Assembly: GCF_001695835.1 (NCBI RefSeq)
Contig: NZ_MBSO01000001.1
Span: forward strand, 1-64,000
DNA: 64,000 nucleotides
Reading direction: 5' to 3'
Origin: Ensifer sp. LC11
GTDB taxonomy: Bacteria; Pseudomonadota; Alphaproteobacteria; Rhizobiales; Rhizobiaceae
Positions within the stretch are counted from its first letter, which is position 1. Each line of letters begins with the position of its first letter. The translations under genes were made by a program, and so were the position numbers. Shown here piece after piece: positions 16,716-26,844 of this stretch. A model generated the notes under the pieces. The model was given only the letters and a program-made list of their open reading frames with translations. It did no database searches and had not been told where the DNA came from.

Positions 16716-18487
16716 GAGGCCTCCTCCGACGCAAGCCCAGCGGACCCTGGCTGGTTCTGCGGAATGAAGTCCTCGGCGGCGCCGGGCACGCTGTAATCGT
16801 AGGCCCAGCGATAGACGACCGGCAGTTCCTTCCAATTGCCGTGGCGCGGCGGGGTTTCCGGCGTCTGCCATTCGAGCGTCGTTGCCCGCCAGGGATTGCC
16901 ACCGGCCTCGCGTCCGTGGCGGATGCTCCAGATGAGGTTGAAGAGAAAGACGACCTGCGCGGCGCCGACGATCAGCGCCATGATGGTGATGAACTCGTTG
17001 AGCGTGTGGGCGGAGGCCGGGACGAAGGCGGCTTCGCCCATTTCGTAGTAGCGGCGCGGCATCCCGATGAGGCCAAGATAGTGCATCGGGAAGAAGATCA
17101 GATAGGCACCGACGAAGGTGACCCAGAAGTGAAGCTGTCCCATTGCCTCATTGAGCATGCGGCCGGTCACCTTCGGGTACCAGTGATAGATGGCGCCGAA
17201 GATGACGAGGATCGGCGCCACGCCCATGACCATGTGGAAATGCGCAACGACGAACATCGTGTCGGAAAGCGGCACGTCGACGACGACATTGCCGAGGAAC
17301 AGGCCGGTCAGTCCGCCATTGACGAAGGTGACGATGAAGGCGAGTGCGAAGAGCATCGGCAGCGTCAGGTGGATGTCGCCGCGCCAGAGCGTCAGCACCC
17401 AGTTATAGACCTTGATCGCCGTCGGCACGGCGATGATCAGCGTGGTCGTCGCGAAGAAGAAGCCGAAATAGGGGTTCATGCCGCTGACATACATGTGGTG
17501 CGCCCAAACGATGAAGGAGAGCGCGCCGATGATGACGATCGCCCAGACCATCATGCGGTAGCCGAAGATGTTCTTGCGGGCATGCGTGCTGATGAGATCG
17601 GACACGATGCCGAAGGCGGGCAGGGCGACGATGTAAACCTCCGGGTGGCCGAAGAACCAGAAGAGGTGCTGGAAGAGGATCGGGCTGCCGCCGCCGTGCT
17701 GCAGTTGCTCGCCCATTTCGACGATCGCCGGCATGAAGAAGCTGGTACCGAGCACGCGGTCAAACAGCATCATGACGCAGGCGACGAAGAGGGCGGGGAA
17801 GGCAAGCAGCGCCATGACCGTGGCTGTGAAGATGCCCCAGACGGTGAGCGGCATGCGCATCAGCGTCATGCCGCGGGTGCGGCCCTGAAGCACTGTCACG
17901 ACATAGTTGAGCCCGCCCATGGTAAAGCCGATGACGAAAAGAATGAGGGACGAGAGCATCAGGATGATGCCCCAGTCCTTGCCGCCGGGTGTGCCCGACA
18001 GCACCGCCTGTGGCGGGTAGAGTGTCCAGCCGGCGCCGGTCGGTCCGCCGGGTGCAAAGAAGCTTGCGACAAGCACGAGCACGGCGAGCAGATAGAGCCA
18101 GTAGCTCAGCATGTTGGCATAGGGGAACACCATGTCGCGCGCGCCGAGCATCAGCGGGATCAGGTAGTTGCCGAAGCCGCCGAGGAACAGCGCGGTCAAG
18201 AGGTAGATCACCATGATCATGCCGTGCATGGTGATGAACTGATAGTAGCGCTCGGCGTCGATGAAGGCGAAGGCGCCGGGAAAACCGAGTTGCAGCCGCA
18301 TCAGCCAGGAGAGCACCAGGGCGACCATGCCGATGGCGATCGCGGTCGAGGCATATTGCACGGCGATGATCTTGGCATCCTGGCTGAAGACGTAGCGCGT
18401 CCACCAGCTATGGGGATGATAAAGCTCGACGTCCTCCACTTCCGCGGGGCCAATCTGTTCGCCCGTGCCATGCCGGATATCGACCAT
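16712..18487 (-). CDS. coxN: Cytochrome c oxidase subunit I (CoxN-like)
   Basis: A 591-aa, 12-helix catalytic subunit of a heme-copper oxidase. CuB/heme motifs are intact: ITMHGMIM, FFGHPEVYI (His, Glu and the cross-linked Tyr), WAHHMYVSG, ATTTLIIAVPTAIK (K-channel Lys) and VAHFHMVMG. The HPEVY glutamate and the D-channel LGARDMVFPYAN place it among A-type enzymes. It reduces O2 to water and pumps protons. The order cytochrome c, II, I, III, III, IV fits the alternative rhizobial coxMNOP oxidase, not the main aa3 operon. Confidence 0.93.
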   Translation of the reverse strand: MVDIRHGTGEQIGPAEVEDVELYHPHSWWTRYVFSQDAKIIAVQYASTAIAIGMVALVLSWLMRLQLGFPGAFAFIDAERYYQFITMHGMIMVIYLLTALFLGGFGNYLIPLMLGARDMVFPYANMLSYWLYLLAVLVLVASFFAPGGPTGAGWTLYPPQAVLSGTPGGKDWGIILMLSSLILFVIGFTMGGLNYVVTVLQGRTRGMTLMRMPLTVWGIFTATVMALLAFPALFVACVMMLFDRVLGTSFFMPAIVEMGEQLQHGGGSPILFQHLFWFFGHPEVYIVALPAFGIVSDLISTHARKNIFGYRMMVWAIVIIGALSFIVWAHHMYVSGMNPYFGFFFATTTLIIAVPTAIKVYNWVLTLWRGDIHLTLPMLFALAFIVTFVNGGLTGLFLGNVVVDVPLSDTMFVVAHFHMVMGVAPILVIFGAIYHWYPKVTGRMLNEAMGQLHFWVTFVGAYLIFFPMHYLGLIGMPRRYYEMGEAAFVPASAHTLNEFITIMALIVGAAQVVFLFNLIWSIRHGREAGGNPWRATTLEWQTPETPPRHGNWKELPVVYRWAYDYSVPGAAEDFIPQNQPGSAGLASEEAS

Positions 18488-18577
18488 ATGCGAGAACCTC
18501 CCAACACCGGATCATTCGATCCAACGCTTTGAACCACGCAATTCCGGACTCTAACGTTGGAATTGCCTTCGCTCACG

Positions 18578-18623
18578 AGCGGGATGCGGGCGGAAAACCG
18601 CGAGCACTTTTCCTCATCCCGCT
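18578..18623. repeat. Short rhizobial palindromic repeat, copy 1
   Basis: An imperfect palindrome with arms AGCGGGATG and CATCCCGCT and the core GCGGGCGGAAAACCG...CACTTTTCCT. Three more copies are in the window (23130, 29289, 43418) and a variant at 42151. It lies between coxM and coxN; the flanking 18539-18566 carries CAATTCC...GGAATTG arms, perhaps a decayed variant of the 42151 type. Confidence 0.8.
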
Positions 18624-18642
18624 TTGGCCGTCGAGGCGCCTC

Positions 18643-19485
18643 CTACTGCGCCGGGGCGGCATTTCCTGCCTGCGCCGTTTCCTTCGTCCCTGCCTTTGCC
18701 TGCAGCTGCGAGAAGGTCTGCTGCTGCGAAAGCCAGGCCTGGTAATCGGCGGCACTGTTGACGATGACGGTGCCGCGCATTTGTGGATGGCCGGTGCCGC
18801 AGAGTTCGGCACAAAGCACCTCGAAAGTGCCTGTGCGGGTCGGTGTCAGCCAGAAATAGGTGACCATGCCCGGCACCATGTCCATCTTGGCGCGGAACTC
18901 CGGCACGTAGAAATCATGCAGCACGTCGACCGAGCGCAAGAGCATCTTGACCGGCTTTCCAACTTCCAGATGCAGCTCGCCGCCTTCGATGACGACGTCG
19001 TCAAGCGCTGCAGCATCGTTGCGGTTGAGGCCGAGCGAGTTCTCCGGGGTGATGTCGCGGGTCTCGGAGGTTCCGAGCTTGCCGTCGGCGCCGGGGAGGC
19101 GGAAGCTCCACAACCATTGCTGGCCGACGACTTCGACCTCTGCCGCCCCGTCAGGCACGGTCACAAATTGGTGCCAGACGAAAAGGCCGGGGGTGAGCAT
19201 GGCGGCGACGCCGAGCGTCGTGCCGCCGGCGAGCCATCCTTCGAGCTTCCTGTTTTCCGGTTCGTAGGCCGCCCGGTTTCCCGGGCGATGCCGAAAACGG
19301 AGGACGCAATAGGCCATGAAAAGCACGACGGCGACGAAGACGACGCCGGTAATCCAGAAGGTGATGATGAGCGTATCGTCTATGTAATTCCAGTTGGACG
19401 CGATCGGCGTCCACCACCATGGGCTCAACAGATGGAACAACACCGACCCGACGGCCACCAAAACCAGAATAACTACCACGGCCAT
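18643..19485 (-). CDS. coxM: Cytochrome c oxidase subunit II (CoxM-like)
   Basis: A 280-aa subunit with two N-terminal membrane helices (about residues 3-22 and 39-61) and a periplasmic cupredoxin domain. CuA ligands are present in SVDVLHDF and CAELCGTGHPQM, so it can accept electrons from cytochrome c. An aromatic VVGQQWLWSF strand matches the electron-entry region. The ATG at 19485 has GAGGAGGG upstream; an earlier in-frame ATG adds 11 residues with no site. The C-terminus is Gln/Ala-rich. A palindromic repeat separates it from coxN. Confidence 0.9.
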   Translation of the reverse strand: MAVVVILVLVAVGSVLFHLLSPWWWTPIASNWNYIDDTLIITFWITGVVFVAVVLFMAYCVLRFRHRPGNRAAYEPENRKLEGWLAGGTTLGVAAMLTPGLFVWHQFVTVPDGAAEVEVVGQQWLWSFRLPGADGKLGTSETRDITPENSLGLNRNDAAALDDVVIEGGELHLEVGKPVKMLLRSVDVLHDFYVPEFRAKMDMVPGMVTYFWLTPTRTGTFEVLCAELCGTGHPQMRGTVIVNSAADYQAWLSQQQTFSQLQAKAGTKETAQAGNAAPAQ

Positions 19486-19544
19486 TTCTGTCCCTCCTCG
19501 CCGTGCGGCTGTGGGCATGAATACGCAATCCGTAGAGCTCTGAC

Positions 19545-19557
19545 TGCAATTATTGCA
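19545..19557. promoter_or_regulatory. Perfect 13-bp palindrome upstream of coxM
   Basis: TGCAAT-T-ATTGCA, 60 bp upstream of the coxM start, in the 137-bp gap between the cytochrome c gene and coxM. It could be an operator for a local coxM promoter; no regulator is encoded next to it. Confidence 0.35.
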
Positions 19558-19622
19558 CGAACGTCAAATAGTCGCAATTCGCCGTCTCACCGCAGGCGGT
19601 GCGTGTTTCTCATCTTTCTCGA

Positions 19623-20009
19623 CTATTGCGAATACTGCTTGAGATAGGCGATGAGATCAGAGATTTGCGTGTCATCCTTCAGTCCCGCAAAGGCCATTTT
19701 CGTGCCTTTTATCTTGGTCCGGGGATTGTGGAGATAGTCGCGCAGATGCGCCTCGTCCCAGACGAGCCCGCCCTTGCCGGCATCGACCATAGCCGAGGAA
19801 TAGCTGAAGTCGGGATGGGTGCCGGCAGTCCGCCCGAACAGGTGGTTGAGCGAGGGCCCGACCTTGTTGGTATCGCTGTCGGCGACATGACAGACGGCGC
19901 ATTTCTTGAAGACGGTGGCTCCGGCTGCGGCGTCGCCCTCCTGTGCGAGGGCTGCGAGCGGACAGAGCGAAGTTGTCGAAAAGGCAAGGGCAACAACAAG
20001 AATTCGCAT
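19623..20009 (-). CDS. Class I c-type cytochrome
   Basis: A 128-aa exported cytochrome with a signal peptide (cleavage near LAALAQ, residue 22) and one heme site CAVCH. A late Met in TKMAF is the likely sixth ligand, and the fold ends in the usual C-terminal helix (ISDLIAYLKQY). It is the mitochondrial/cytochrome c550 type and lies immediately upstream of coxM in the same direction, so it is the probable electron donor to this oxidase. Gene order suggests co-transcription, though the 137-bp gap may hold a second promoter. Confidence 0.92.
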   Translation of the reverse strand: MRILVVALAFSTTSLCPLAALAQEGDAAAGATVFKKCAVCHVADSDTNKVGPSLNHLFGRTAGTHPDFSYSSAMVDAGKGGLVWDEAHLRDYLHNPRTKIKGTKMAFAGLKDDTQISDLIAYLKQYSQ

Positions 20010-20212
20010 GACACTTCCTCAAAATCGCCGGGCGCAGGCAAGGAAGGCTATCGTCGGTTTGTCGTCTTGGCGGTACTTGCTTCTCTTATTTGGCGCCACG
20101 GGCGGTTGATACTTGCGACAGGACGACGGTACGCCTCGCCTTGCGGAAGTCAACCGCCGCCGCCGGCAGGTCGCCGGCTGCGCCCAAATTTGGCCATTGC
20201 CGGTGCCGGCGA

Positions 20213-21280
<1,068 letters not shown>

Positions 21281-21291
21281 GAGAGCAATCC

Positions 21292-22125
21292 TCAGCCTTT
21301 GACCGCGCCGGCCGTGAGGCCCTGGACGAGGTAGCGTTGAATGAGCAGGAAGAAGAGGCAGGCGGGGATGAGCGCAAGCACGCCGGCCGCCATCATCTGC
21401 CCGAAGTCGACGGAGAACTTCGACACGAAGGACAGCAATCCGACGGGGAAGGTCGCCTGGTCGTTGCCGGAGATCAGCATCAGCGAGAACAGGAGTTCGC
21501 TCCAGGCGGCGGTGAAGACGAAGCCGAGTGTGGCGGCAATGCCGGGCAGCGTCAGCGGCAGGATAATCTGCCGGAAGGCGACGAACTGCGTTGCGCCGTC
21601 GATCATCGCGGCTTCTTCGAGATCCTTCGGAATGCCGTCGAAGAAGGACTGCATCAGGAAGGTGGCAAAGGGCACGTTGAAGGCGGTGTAGACGATGACG
21701 AGGCCGGTCAGGCTGTTGGTCAGGCCGAGCGGCGACAGGATCTTGAAGATCGGCGCGACCAGCATCACCAGCGGGAACATCTGCGTCAAAAGCATCAGCG
21801 CCACCAGCCAGTATTTGCCCCGGAAATTGAAGCGCGACAGCGCGTAGCCGGAGAGCGAGGCGAGGACGGTGACGATGACGGCGGTTGAGCCGGAGACGAT
21901 CAGGCTGTTCTTGAAGAACACCGGAAAGGCACTGTGGCGCAGCACGAAGTCGAAATGTTCGAGGCTGGCGCGCGACGGCCACATTCGAATGCCTTCGGAG
22001 TAGAGCAGGTCGTTGGGGGTGACTGCGACCTTCAGGAGCCAATAGAGCGGGAAGAGCGCAAAAGCGATATAGGCGAGGATGGCCAGCCGGTGCGCGATGG
22101 TGAGGAGATGGGGTTTGGCGCGCAT
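21292..22125 (-). CDS. CUT1 sugar ABC transporter permease, MalG type
   Basis: A 277-aa inner-membrane protein with six predicted helices and the EAA loop EEAAMIDGATQFVAFRQIILPL, the ATPase contact site. I chose the ATG at 22125 because AAGGA precedes it and the start then lies just past the stop of the partner permease; an upstream ATG would overlap that gene. It pairs with the MalF-type permease at 22131-23066. Confidence 0.92.
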   Translation of the reverse strand: MRAKPHLLTIAHRLAILAYIAFALFPLYWLLKVAVTPNDLLYSEGIRMWPSRASLEHFDFVLRHSAFPVFFKNSLIVSGSTAVIVTVLASLSGYALSRFNFRGKYWLVALMLLTQMFPLVMLVAPIFKILSPLGLTNSLTGLVIVYTAFNVPFATFLMQSFFDGIPKDLEEAAMIDGATQFVAFRQIILPLTLPGIAATLGFVFTAAWSELLFSLMLISGNDQATFPVGLLSFVSKFSVDFGQMMAAGVLALIPACLFFLLIQRYLVQGLTAGAVKG

Positions 22126-22130
22126 CGGTC

Positions 22131-23066
22131 TCAATCCTTGCTCAGCAGCCATTGGCGCAGGATGACGATCAGCATCGAATAGGCGAGCAGCAGTGCCAGA
22201 AGCACCAGCGCGATCGCCGAGGCGTAACCGAAGTCCAGCCGCTTGAAGGCCTGGGTGAAGATGTAGCTGGCGACGATCTGGGTGCGGTCGGCCGGCCCGC
22301 CATTGGTCATGACAATGATCAGGTCGGCGAAGTTCGAGATCCAGACGGTGCGCAGCAGGATGGTGATGGCGATGGTCGGCGCGAGGAAGGGCAGCGTTAT
22401 CGACAGGAAGCGCTGCACCGGGCCGGCGCCGTCGATGCTGGCGGCCTCATAGAGGTCGCGCGGGATCGCCTGGAGGGCGGCGAGAAGCGTGATCGCAAAG
22501 AAGGGAATGCCCCACCAGACATTGGCGATGATCGGGCCCCACATGGCGAGCTGCGGATTAGACAGAATGTTGTTCGGCTCGCTCATGAGGCCGAGCGCAT
22601 AGAACCAGTGCGGCAAAGGACCGACCACCGGATTGAACAGCCAGGCCCAGTTGAGGCCGGCAAGGAAGCTCGGCACCGCCCAGGGCAGGAAGACAAGGGC
22701 CTGGGCAAGACCGCGGCCGTAGAAAGGCTTGTCGAGCAGCAGCGCCAGGATCAGGCCGAAGACGAACTGGAAGAAGACCGAGGCGCCGGTCCACCAGAGC
22801 GTGTTGCGCAGCGCCCGGTAGAAGGCCTGGTCCTCGGCAAGCGCGCGGAAATGATCGAGGCCGATATAGGCGCCGGAAAACGGGTTCAAGAGCTGGATAT
22901 CGCGGAAGGCGTAGGAAACGCCCAAGACCAGCGGCACCAGCATGACGGTGACGATCAGGATCAGCGCCGGCGCGCTATAGAGATAGGGTGCGGCGCCATC
23001 GGCGATGCGCTTCTTCAGCGGCGTCCTGCTTGCCGGCAGGCCGCTTTGGCGGGCGACATGGGCCAT
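22131..23066 (-). CDS. CUT1 sugar ABC transporter permease, MalF type
   Basis: A 311-aa inner-membrane protein with six predicted helices and an EAA loop (YEAASIDGAGPVQRFLSITLPFL). The positively charged N-terminus (SRTPLKKR) is cytoplasmic. It is separated from the binding-protein gene by 149 bp that contain a palindromic repeat, and from the second permease by five bases. No sugar specificity can be read from the sequence. Confidence 0.92.
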   Translation of the reverse strand: MAHVARQSGLPASRTPLKKRIADGAAPYLYSAPALILIVTVMLVPLVLGVSYAFRDIQLLNPFSGAYIGLDHFRALAEDQAFYRALRNTLWWTGASVFFQFVFGLILALLLDKPFYGRGLAQALVFLPWAVPSFLAGLNWAWLFNPVVGPLPHWFYALGLMSEPNNILSNPQLAMWGPIIANVWWGIPFFAITLLAALQAIPRDLYEAASIDGAGPVQRFLSITLPFLAPTIAITILLRTVWISNFADLIIVMTNGGPADRTQIVASYIFTQAFKRLDFGYASAIALVLLALLLAYSMLIVILRQWLLSKD

Positions 23067-23129
23067 CGATCGATATTTCCCCTGTGCGGCCGCCGGTTTT
23101 TTCGACGTGCCTCGTTTTCGCTAAGTCGG

Positions 23130-23169
23130 AGCGGGATGCGGACGGAGACCGCGCACACGTCATTCCGCT
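23130..23169. repeat. Short rhizobial palindromic repeat, copy 2
   Basis: AGCGGGATGCGGACGGAGACCG start and CATTCCGCT end, with the core shortened relative to the copies at 18578 and 43418. It lies between the binding-protein and first permease genes of the CUT1 operon and can form a stem in the mRNA. Confidence 0.72.
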
Positions 23170-23215
23170 CAAGATCATGACGGCCGGCGACGGCGGACCG
23201 CCGCCGGCCGAAGGC

Positions 23216-24478
23216 TTACTTCTTGCTGGCCAAGAACTTCTGCTGCGCCTTTGTGAGGTAGTCGGCCCACTGGTTGGCGAGCTCTTCCGGCGTGATGTCG
23301 CCGAGCAGGGCTTCCTGGGTCGTCTTGATGGCGAGCGAATCCTTGAAGAAGGCGAATTCTTCGAGGTAGGTCGGCATGACCGTCAACACGACGTCCTTGT
23401 CGGCAAGTTCGTCGAACCAGCCCTTGAACTGCGGGCTCGCATAGAAGGGGTCCTTCTCGGCGGACTTGTGCACCGGCAGGGCGCCTGTGCGCTTGTTCCA
23501 CTCGATGTTGCCTTCGGGACCTTCAAGGGTCTCGATCAGCTTCCAGGAGAGATCCTTGTTCTCGCTCTTCGAAAGCATCGACCAGCCGGCAAAGCCGATG
23601 GTGGTAAACGCCTTGCCGCTCGGGCCCTTCGGCATGGTGGTGACGCCGAAATCCTCAGACTTCATGCGCTCGGCAATGGCGATCAGCGCGTCCGGATCCT
23701 GGTCAAGGAAGGCGCAGGTGCCGCTGTAGAAACCGGCGACGATTTCGTTGAAGCCCCAGTTGACACTGTCCTTCGGCGCCAGCCCCTTCTTGTAGAGGTC
23801 GATCACCCAGGTGAGACCCTTGACCCAGCCTTCGCTGTTCATGGTCGAGGTGCCGTCCTCGTTGAAGAAGGTGTTGCTGCCGGCCATGGTTGCGCCGAAC
23901 ATCACCCAACCGTTGAGACCACCCGGGCCGCCACGCAAGCAGTAGCCGGATTTGCCCGGAAGCTTGGAAACTGCTTCGGACGCCTTGACGAAATCGTCCA
24001 TGGTCTTCGGCGGCTCGCTGACGCCGGCTTCCGACAGAAGCTTCTTGTTGTAGAACATGGCGCGCAGATAGAAGCCGTAGGGCAGCATATAGGCGGTGTC
24101 GTTGACGTCGCGGCCGAGTTCGAGCGCGCGCTCGGTGAGGCCGCCGGTGTGTTCCCACTTGGCGAGATAGGGCTCGAGGCTCTCGAGCATGCCGTTGTTG
24201 GCATAGAGCGACAGCCAAGTGTCGGGCATTTCCATCACATCAGGCAGTTCGCCGGCCGAAACCATAGTCGCGAACTTCTGGAATGCTTCGCCCCAGGGCA
24301 GCGAGATGATCTCGACCGTGGTGCCGGGGTTGGCGGCTTCAAACTTGGCGACGATCGACTTCAGCGTCTCGGTGCGCTCGGGGCTGGTGATGACCTCGAC
24401 GAGTTTCAGCTTGGTGTCGGCGAGTGCGCTTCCGGCCATCAGGCTGGCGAGAAGCGTGGCAGTGATCAGTTTCTTCAT
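23216..24478 (-). CDS. CUT1 sugar ABC transporter solute-binding protein
   Basis: A 420-aa extracytoplasmic binding protein of the MalE/UgpB class (SBP family 1) with a signal peptide (residues 1-20, ending SALA-D). The first lobe motif FEAANPGTTVEI and the aromatic cleft region MEMPDTWLSLYANNG are typical. AAGAGGGAAC lies upstream. It heads the transporter part of the operon, 68 bp after the PLP lyase gene. The substrate is not readable; co-occurrence with a sulfur-amino-acid-type lyase hints at a compound with a thioether or amino-acid part, but this is inference. Confidence 0.9.
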   Translation of the reverse strand: MKKLITATLLASLMAGSALADTKLKLVEVITSPERTETLKSIVAKFEAANPGTTVEIISLPWGEAFQKFATMVSAGELPDVMEMPDTWLSLYANNGMLESLEPYLAKWEHTGGLTERALELGRDVNDTAYMLPYGFYLRAMFYNKKLLSEAGVSEPPKTMDDFVKASEAVSKLPGKSGYCLRGGPGGLNGWVMFGATMAGSNTFFNEDGTSTMNSEGWVKGLTWVIDLYKKGLAPKDSVNWGFNEIVAGFYSGTCAFLDQDPDALIAIAERMKSEDFGVTTMPKGPSGKAFTTIGFAGWSMLSKSENKDLSWKLIETLEGPEGNIEWNKRTGALPVHKSAEKDPFYASPQFKGWFDELADKDVVLTVMPTYLEEFAFFKDSLAIKTTQEALLGDITPEELANQWADYLTKAQQKFLASKK

Positions 24479-24546
24479 TTTATGTTCCCTCTTTTCTTCG
24501 TTGGTTTTGGTTCAAAGTGGGAGAGCGGGATCTTGTCCCGCTCCTG

Positions 24547-25719
24547 TCAGCCAGTCGAAGCGACGGCGAGCGCCGCTTCGAGATCGCTCCAGAGGGCCTC
24601 CGTTCCCTCCAGGCCGACATGGAGCCGTACCGACCGCGGCGAGATGCCGAAGGCGGCCGCGGAATTGGGCTGGGCTTTCTGCGACAGCACGACTTCGCCC
24701 GGCACGATGAGGCTTTCATGTCCGCCCCAGGAAACGCCGAGCTTGAAGAGTTCGAGATGATCCGCGAAGCGCCTGACGTCGACGCCTTCGCGGAAGATGA
24801 AGGAGAAGAGACCCGAGGTACCGGAAAGACCGGGCGGCAGCGTGTTGCCGAGGCCGGGGTGGCAGACGGTCTCGACCAGCGGATGCGCCTGCAGCCGCCG
24901 CGCGACTTCAAGCGCCGAGCGCTCGTGCGACTTCATACGGATCGGCAGCGTGCGCAGGCCGCGGATCAGGAGCCAGGCGTCGAAGGGCGAGAGCTTGCCG
25001 CCGAGATAGGGATAGGCTTCGGAGCGGATGCGGCCGATCAGTTCCTTTGAACCGGTGACGACGCCGGCGACGACGTCCGAGTGGCCGCCGAGATACTTCG
25101 AGGCCGAATGAATGACGAGGTCGACGCCAAGCGAGATCGGCTGCTGGAAGATCGGGCTCGCCCAGCTGTTGTCGATCGCGGTGATGATGCCCTGGTCCTT
25201 GGCAAGGCGGGCAAGCGACGCAACGTCGTGGGTGTCCATGACCCAGCTCGTCGGGCTTTCCATGTAGAACAGCTTGGCGCCGGGAAGGGCCTTGGCGACG
25301 GCTTCCTCGTCGCGGCCGTCGACATAGGTCACCTCGATCTTCATGCGCTTCAGGTGGGTGCCGAACAGGCGGAAGGCATCGGGATAGACATGGTTGACGG
25401 CGACGATCCGGTCGCCCGGTTCGACGAAGGACAAAACGGTCGACGAGATCGCCGACATGCCGCTGGCGAACCCGATCGCGTCCTCGCCGCCTTCGAGCTT
25501 CGCCAGCATTTCCTCGAACATGCGCACCGTCGGGTTGAGGCCGCGGGTATAGATCGGCCGCACACGCTCGCCCCGATAGGAGGCGACCATGTCGTCATAG
25601 TCCTTGAAGGTGAAGAGCGAGGTCTGCACGATCGGCGGCACGACAGCATCGAAGGCATGGCCCTCGTCATGCGCGACGATCAGCGAGGCATGGTCGAACG
25701 GATCGAGGCCGTTGGTCAT
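24547..25719 (-). CDS. Cys/Met-metabolism PLP enzyme (cystathionine lyase/synthase type)
   Basis: A 390-aa fold-type I PLP enzyme of the trans-sulfuration family. IYTRGLNPTV is the substrate/PLP loop, FASGMSAIS binds the phosphate, and HSASKYLGGHSDVVAG carries the Schiff-base Lys. Members include cystathionine beta- and gamma-lyases, cystathionine gamma-synthase and homologues of unknown role; the sequence does not decide. Its ATG overlaps the stop of the GntR regulator gene (ATGA), and the importer genes follow, so it appears to be the catabolic enzyme of this regulon. Confidence 0.85.
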   Translation of the reverse strand: MTNGLDPFDHASLIVAHDEGHAFDAVVPPIVQTSLFTFKDYDDMVASYRGERVRPIYTRGLNPTVRMFEEMLAKLEGGEDAIGFASGMSAISSTVLSFVEPGDRIVAVNHVYPDAFRLFGTHLKRMKIEVTYVDGRDEEAVAKALPGAKLFYMESPTSWVMDTHDVASLARLAKDQGIITAIDNSWASPIFQQPISLGVDLVIHSASKYLGGHSDVVAGVVTGSKELIGRIRSEAYPYLGGKLSPFDAWLLIRGLRTLPIRMKSHERSALEVARRLQAHPLVETVCHPGLGNTLPPGLSGTSGLFSFIFREGVDVRRFADHLELFKLGVSWGGHESLIVPGEVVLSQKAQPNSAAAFGISPRSVRLHVGLEGTEALWSDLEAALAVASTG

Positions 25720-26432
25720 TTGGACATTTCCTTGATGTCTTCCTCGACGATCGCGAGGATTTTCAGCGTTTCTTCGCGCGCGGTGTCAGGATCCTGAGCC
25801 GCGATCGCATTGAAGAGGGTGCGGTGGAAGGGGAAGGAGCGGCGGGCGAAATCCGACCGGTCGAAAGGCTCCTCCCAGAAGCGCTCGAAGGCTTCGCGCA
25901 TCTGTTCGAGAAGCTGGCGGAAGAGCGGATTGTGCGTGGCGTCGTAGATCGCCAGGTGAAAGGCGAGGTCTTCCGGGCCGGACGTGCCCTTGGCGATATG
26001 CACCCGCTCCATCTCGTTGAGCTTGATTTCGATGATCTTCAGGTCTTCCTCGGTGCGGCGGCGGGCCGCGACCATGTTCGCCTCGACCTCGATACCGCGG
26101 CGCACTTCGAGCGTCATCAACAGCACGTCACGTAGATGCGCGGCGTCAAGCGTGAGCGGCATATGGACGGTGGCGCCCGAAATGGTGCGCAGCAGATAGG
26201 TGCCGCTTCCCTTGCGCGCCTCGACGACACCGAGCGCCTGGAAGTGGCGGATGACCTCGCGGATGGTGGAGCGGCCGACGGCGAGTGCCGTCATCAGCTC
26301 GCGCTCGGCCGGCAGGCGTTCGCCGGGCTTCAGGCCCGATTGCTCGATAAAGTCAGCCAACGCGGCAATGACCTGCTGGGCCCGGTCGGCCGGGGGCAGT
26401 GGCATCAGCGCCGCTCTTGCCGGTTCACTCAT
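25716..26432 (-). CDS. GntR-family regulator, FadR/FCD subfamily
   Basis: A 238-aa regulator: winged helix at about residues 15-80 (LKPGERLPAERELMTALAVGRSTIREVIRHFQALGVVEARKG is spread across this region) and an all-helical FCD ligand domain with the metal/ligand-binding histidine pattern (FHLAIYDATHN). The ATG at 26432 has GGAGGGAG six to eight bases upstream; the open frame extends 78 codons further without a site. It overlaps the lyase gene, so it is co-transcribed with the lyase and probably also the CUT1 importer, which it likely controls. Confidence 0.9.
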   Translation of the reverse strand: MSEPARAALMPLPPADRAQQVIAALADFIEQSGLKPGERLPAERELMTALAVGRSTIREVIRHFQALGVVEARKGSGTYLLRTISGATVHMPLTLDAAHLRDVLLMTLEVRRGIEVEANMVAARRRTEEDLKIIEIKLNEMERVHIAKGTSGPEDLAFHLAIYDATHNPLFRQLLEQMREAFERFWEEPFDRSDFARRSFPFHRTLFNAIAAQDPDTAREETLKILAIVEEDIKEMSK

Positions 26433-26577
26433 TCGGCTCCCTCCTCGGAGGCCAAATTGGTCTGACATCTGAGCACTATGATTAAGGCGGCGGAGGCCGT
26501 CAAGCAGGAACTGATAGACGTGGACGGCCATTGACCTCGCGCGCTTCAGGCGTAGACAGAAGGCAAGGAGCTTGAAG

Positions 26578-26823
26578 ATGTTGAAATCGAGATATTGGGT
26601 TGCCGTCGCCGCCGCGTTCCTTGCCGTGATGGCAATCGCGGGCGACGCGGAAGCGCAGATGCGCACCAGAAAGGGCGAGTATTACGAAGGGGTCCAGCGC
26701 AAGCCCTATGGTCACTACTGGATCTGGCCGCCGGCCGAACAGCAACCCGTCTATAAGCCGCGTCCGGGCAAGAAGGGCGCGGGCGGCGAGACGCCGAAGC
26801 CGCGCAAACGGTTGAGCTACTAG
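26578..26823 (+). CDS. Small exported basic protein, 81 aa
   Basis: A short protein with a clear signal peptide (MLKSRYWVAVAAAFLAVMAIAGDAEAQ, cleaved near residue 23-24) and a mature part of about 55 residues rich in Lys, Pro, Gly and Tyr (KGEYYEGV, GHYWIWPP, KPRPGKKGAGGETPKPRKR). AAGGAG lies seven bases before the ATG; a TTG two codons upstream is too close to it. The high charge suggests a periplasmic or surface protein that binds polyanions, but no family is recognised. It is divergent from the GntR gene and followed by a terminator-like stem. Confidence 0.7.
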   Translation: MLKSRYWVAVAAAFLAVMAIAGDAEAQMRTRKGEYYEGVQRKPYGHYWIWPPAEQQPVYKPRPGKKGAGGETPKPRKRLSY

Positions 26824-26844
26824 GCGGGCGATAGCGCAAGAAGA

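Noticed and set aside
16841-18532. Plus-strand open frame opposite coxN
   Set aside because: Asp/Glu/His-rich shadow of the strongly conserved coxN gene; no start signal.
22988-24760. Plus-strand open frame opposite the CUT1 binding protein
   Set aside because: Crosses two real gene ends and an intergenic repeat; it arises from codon bias of the minus-strand genes.
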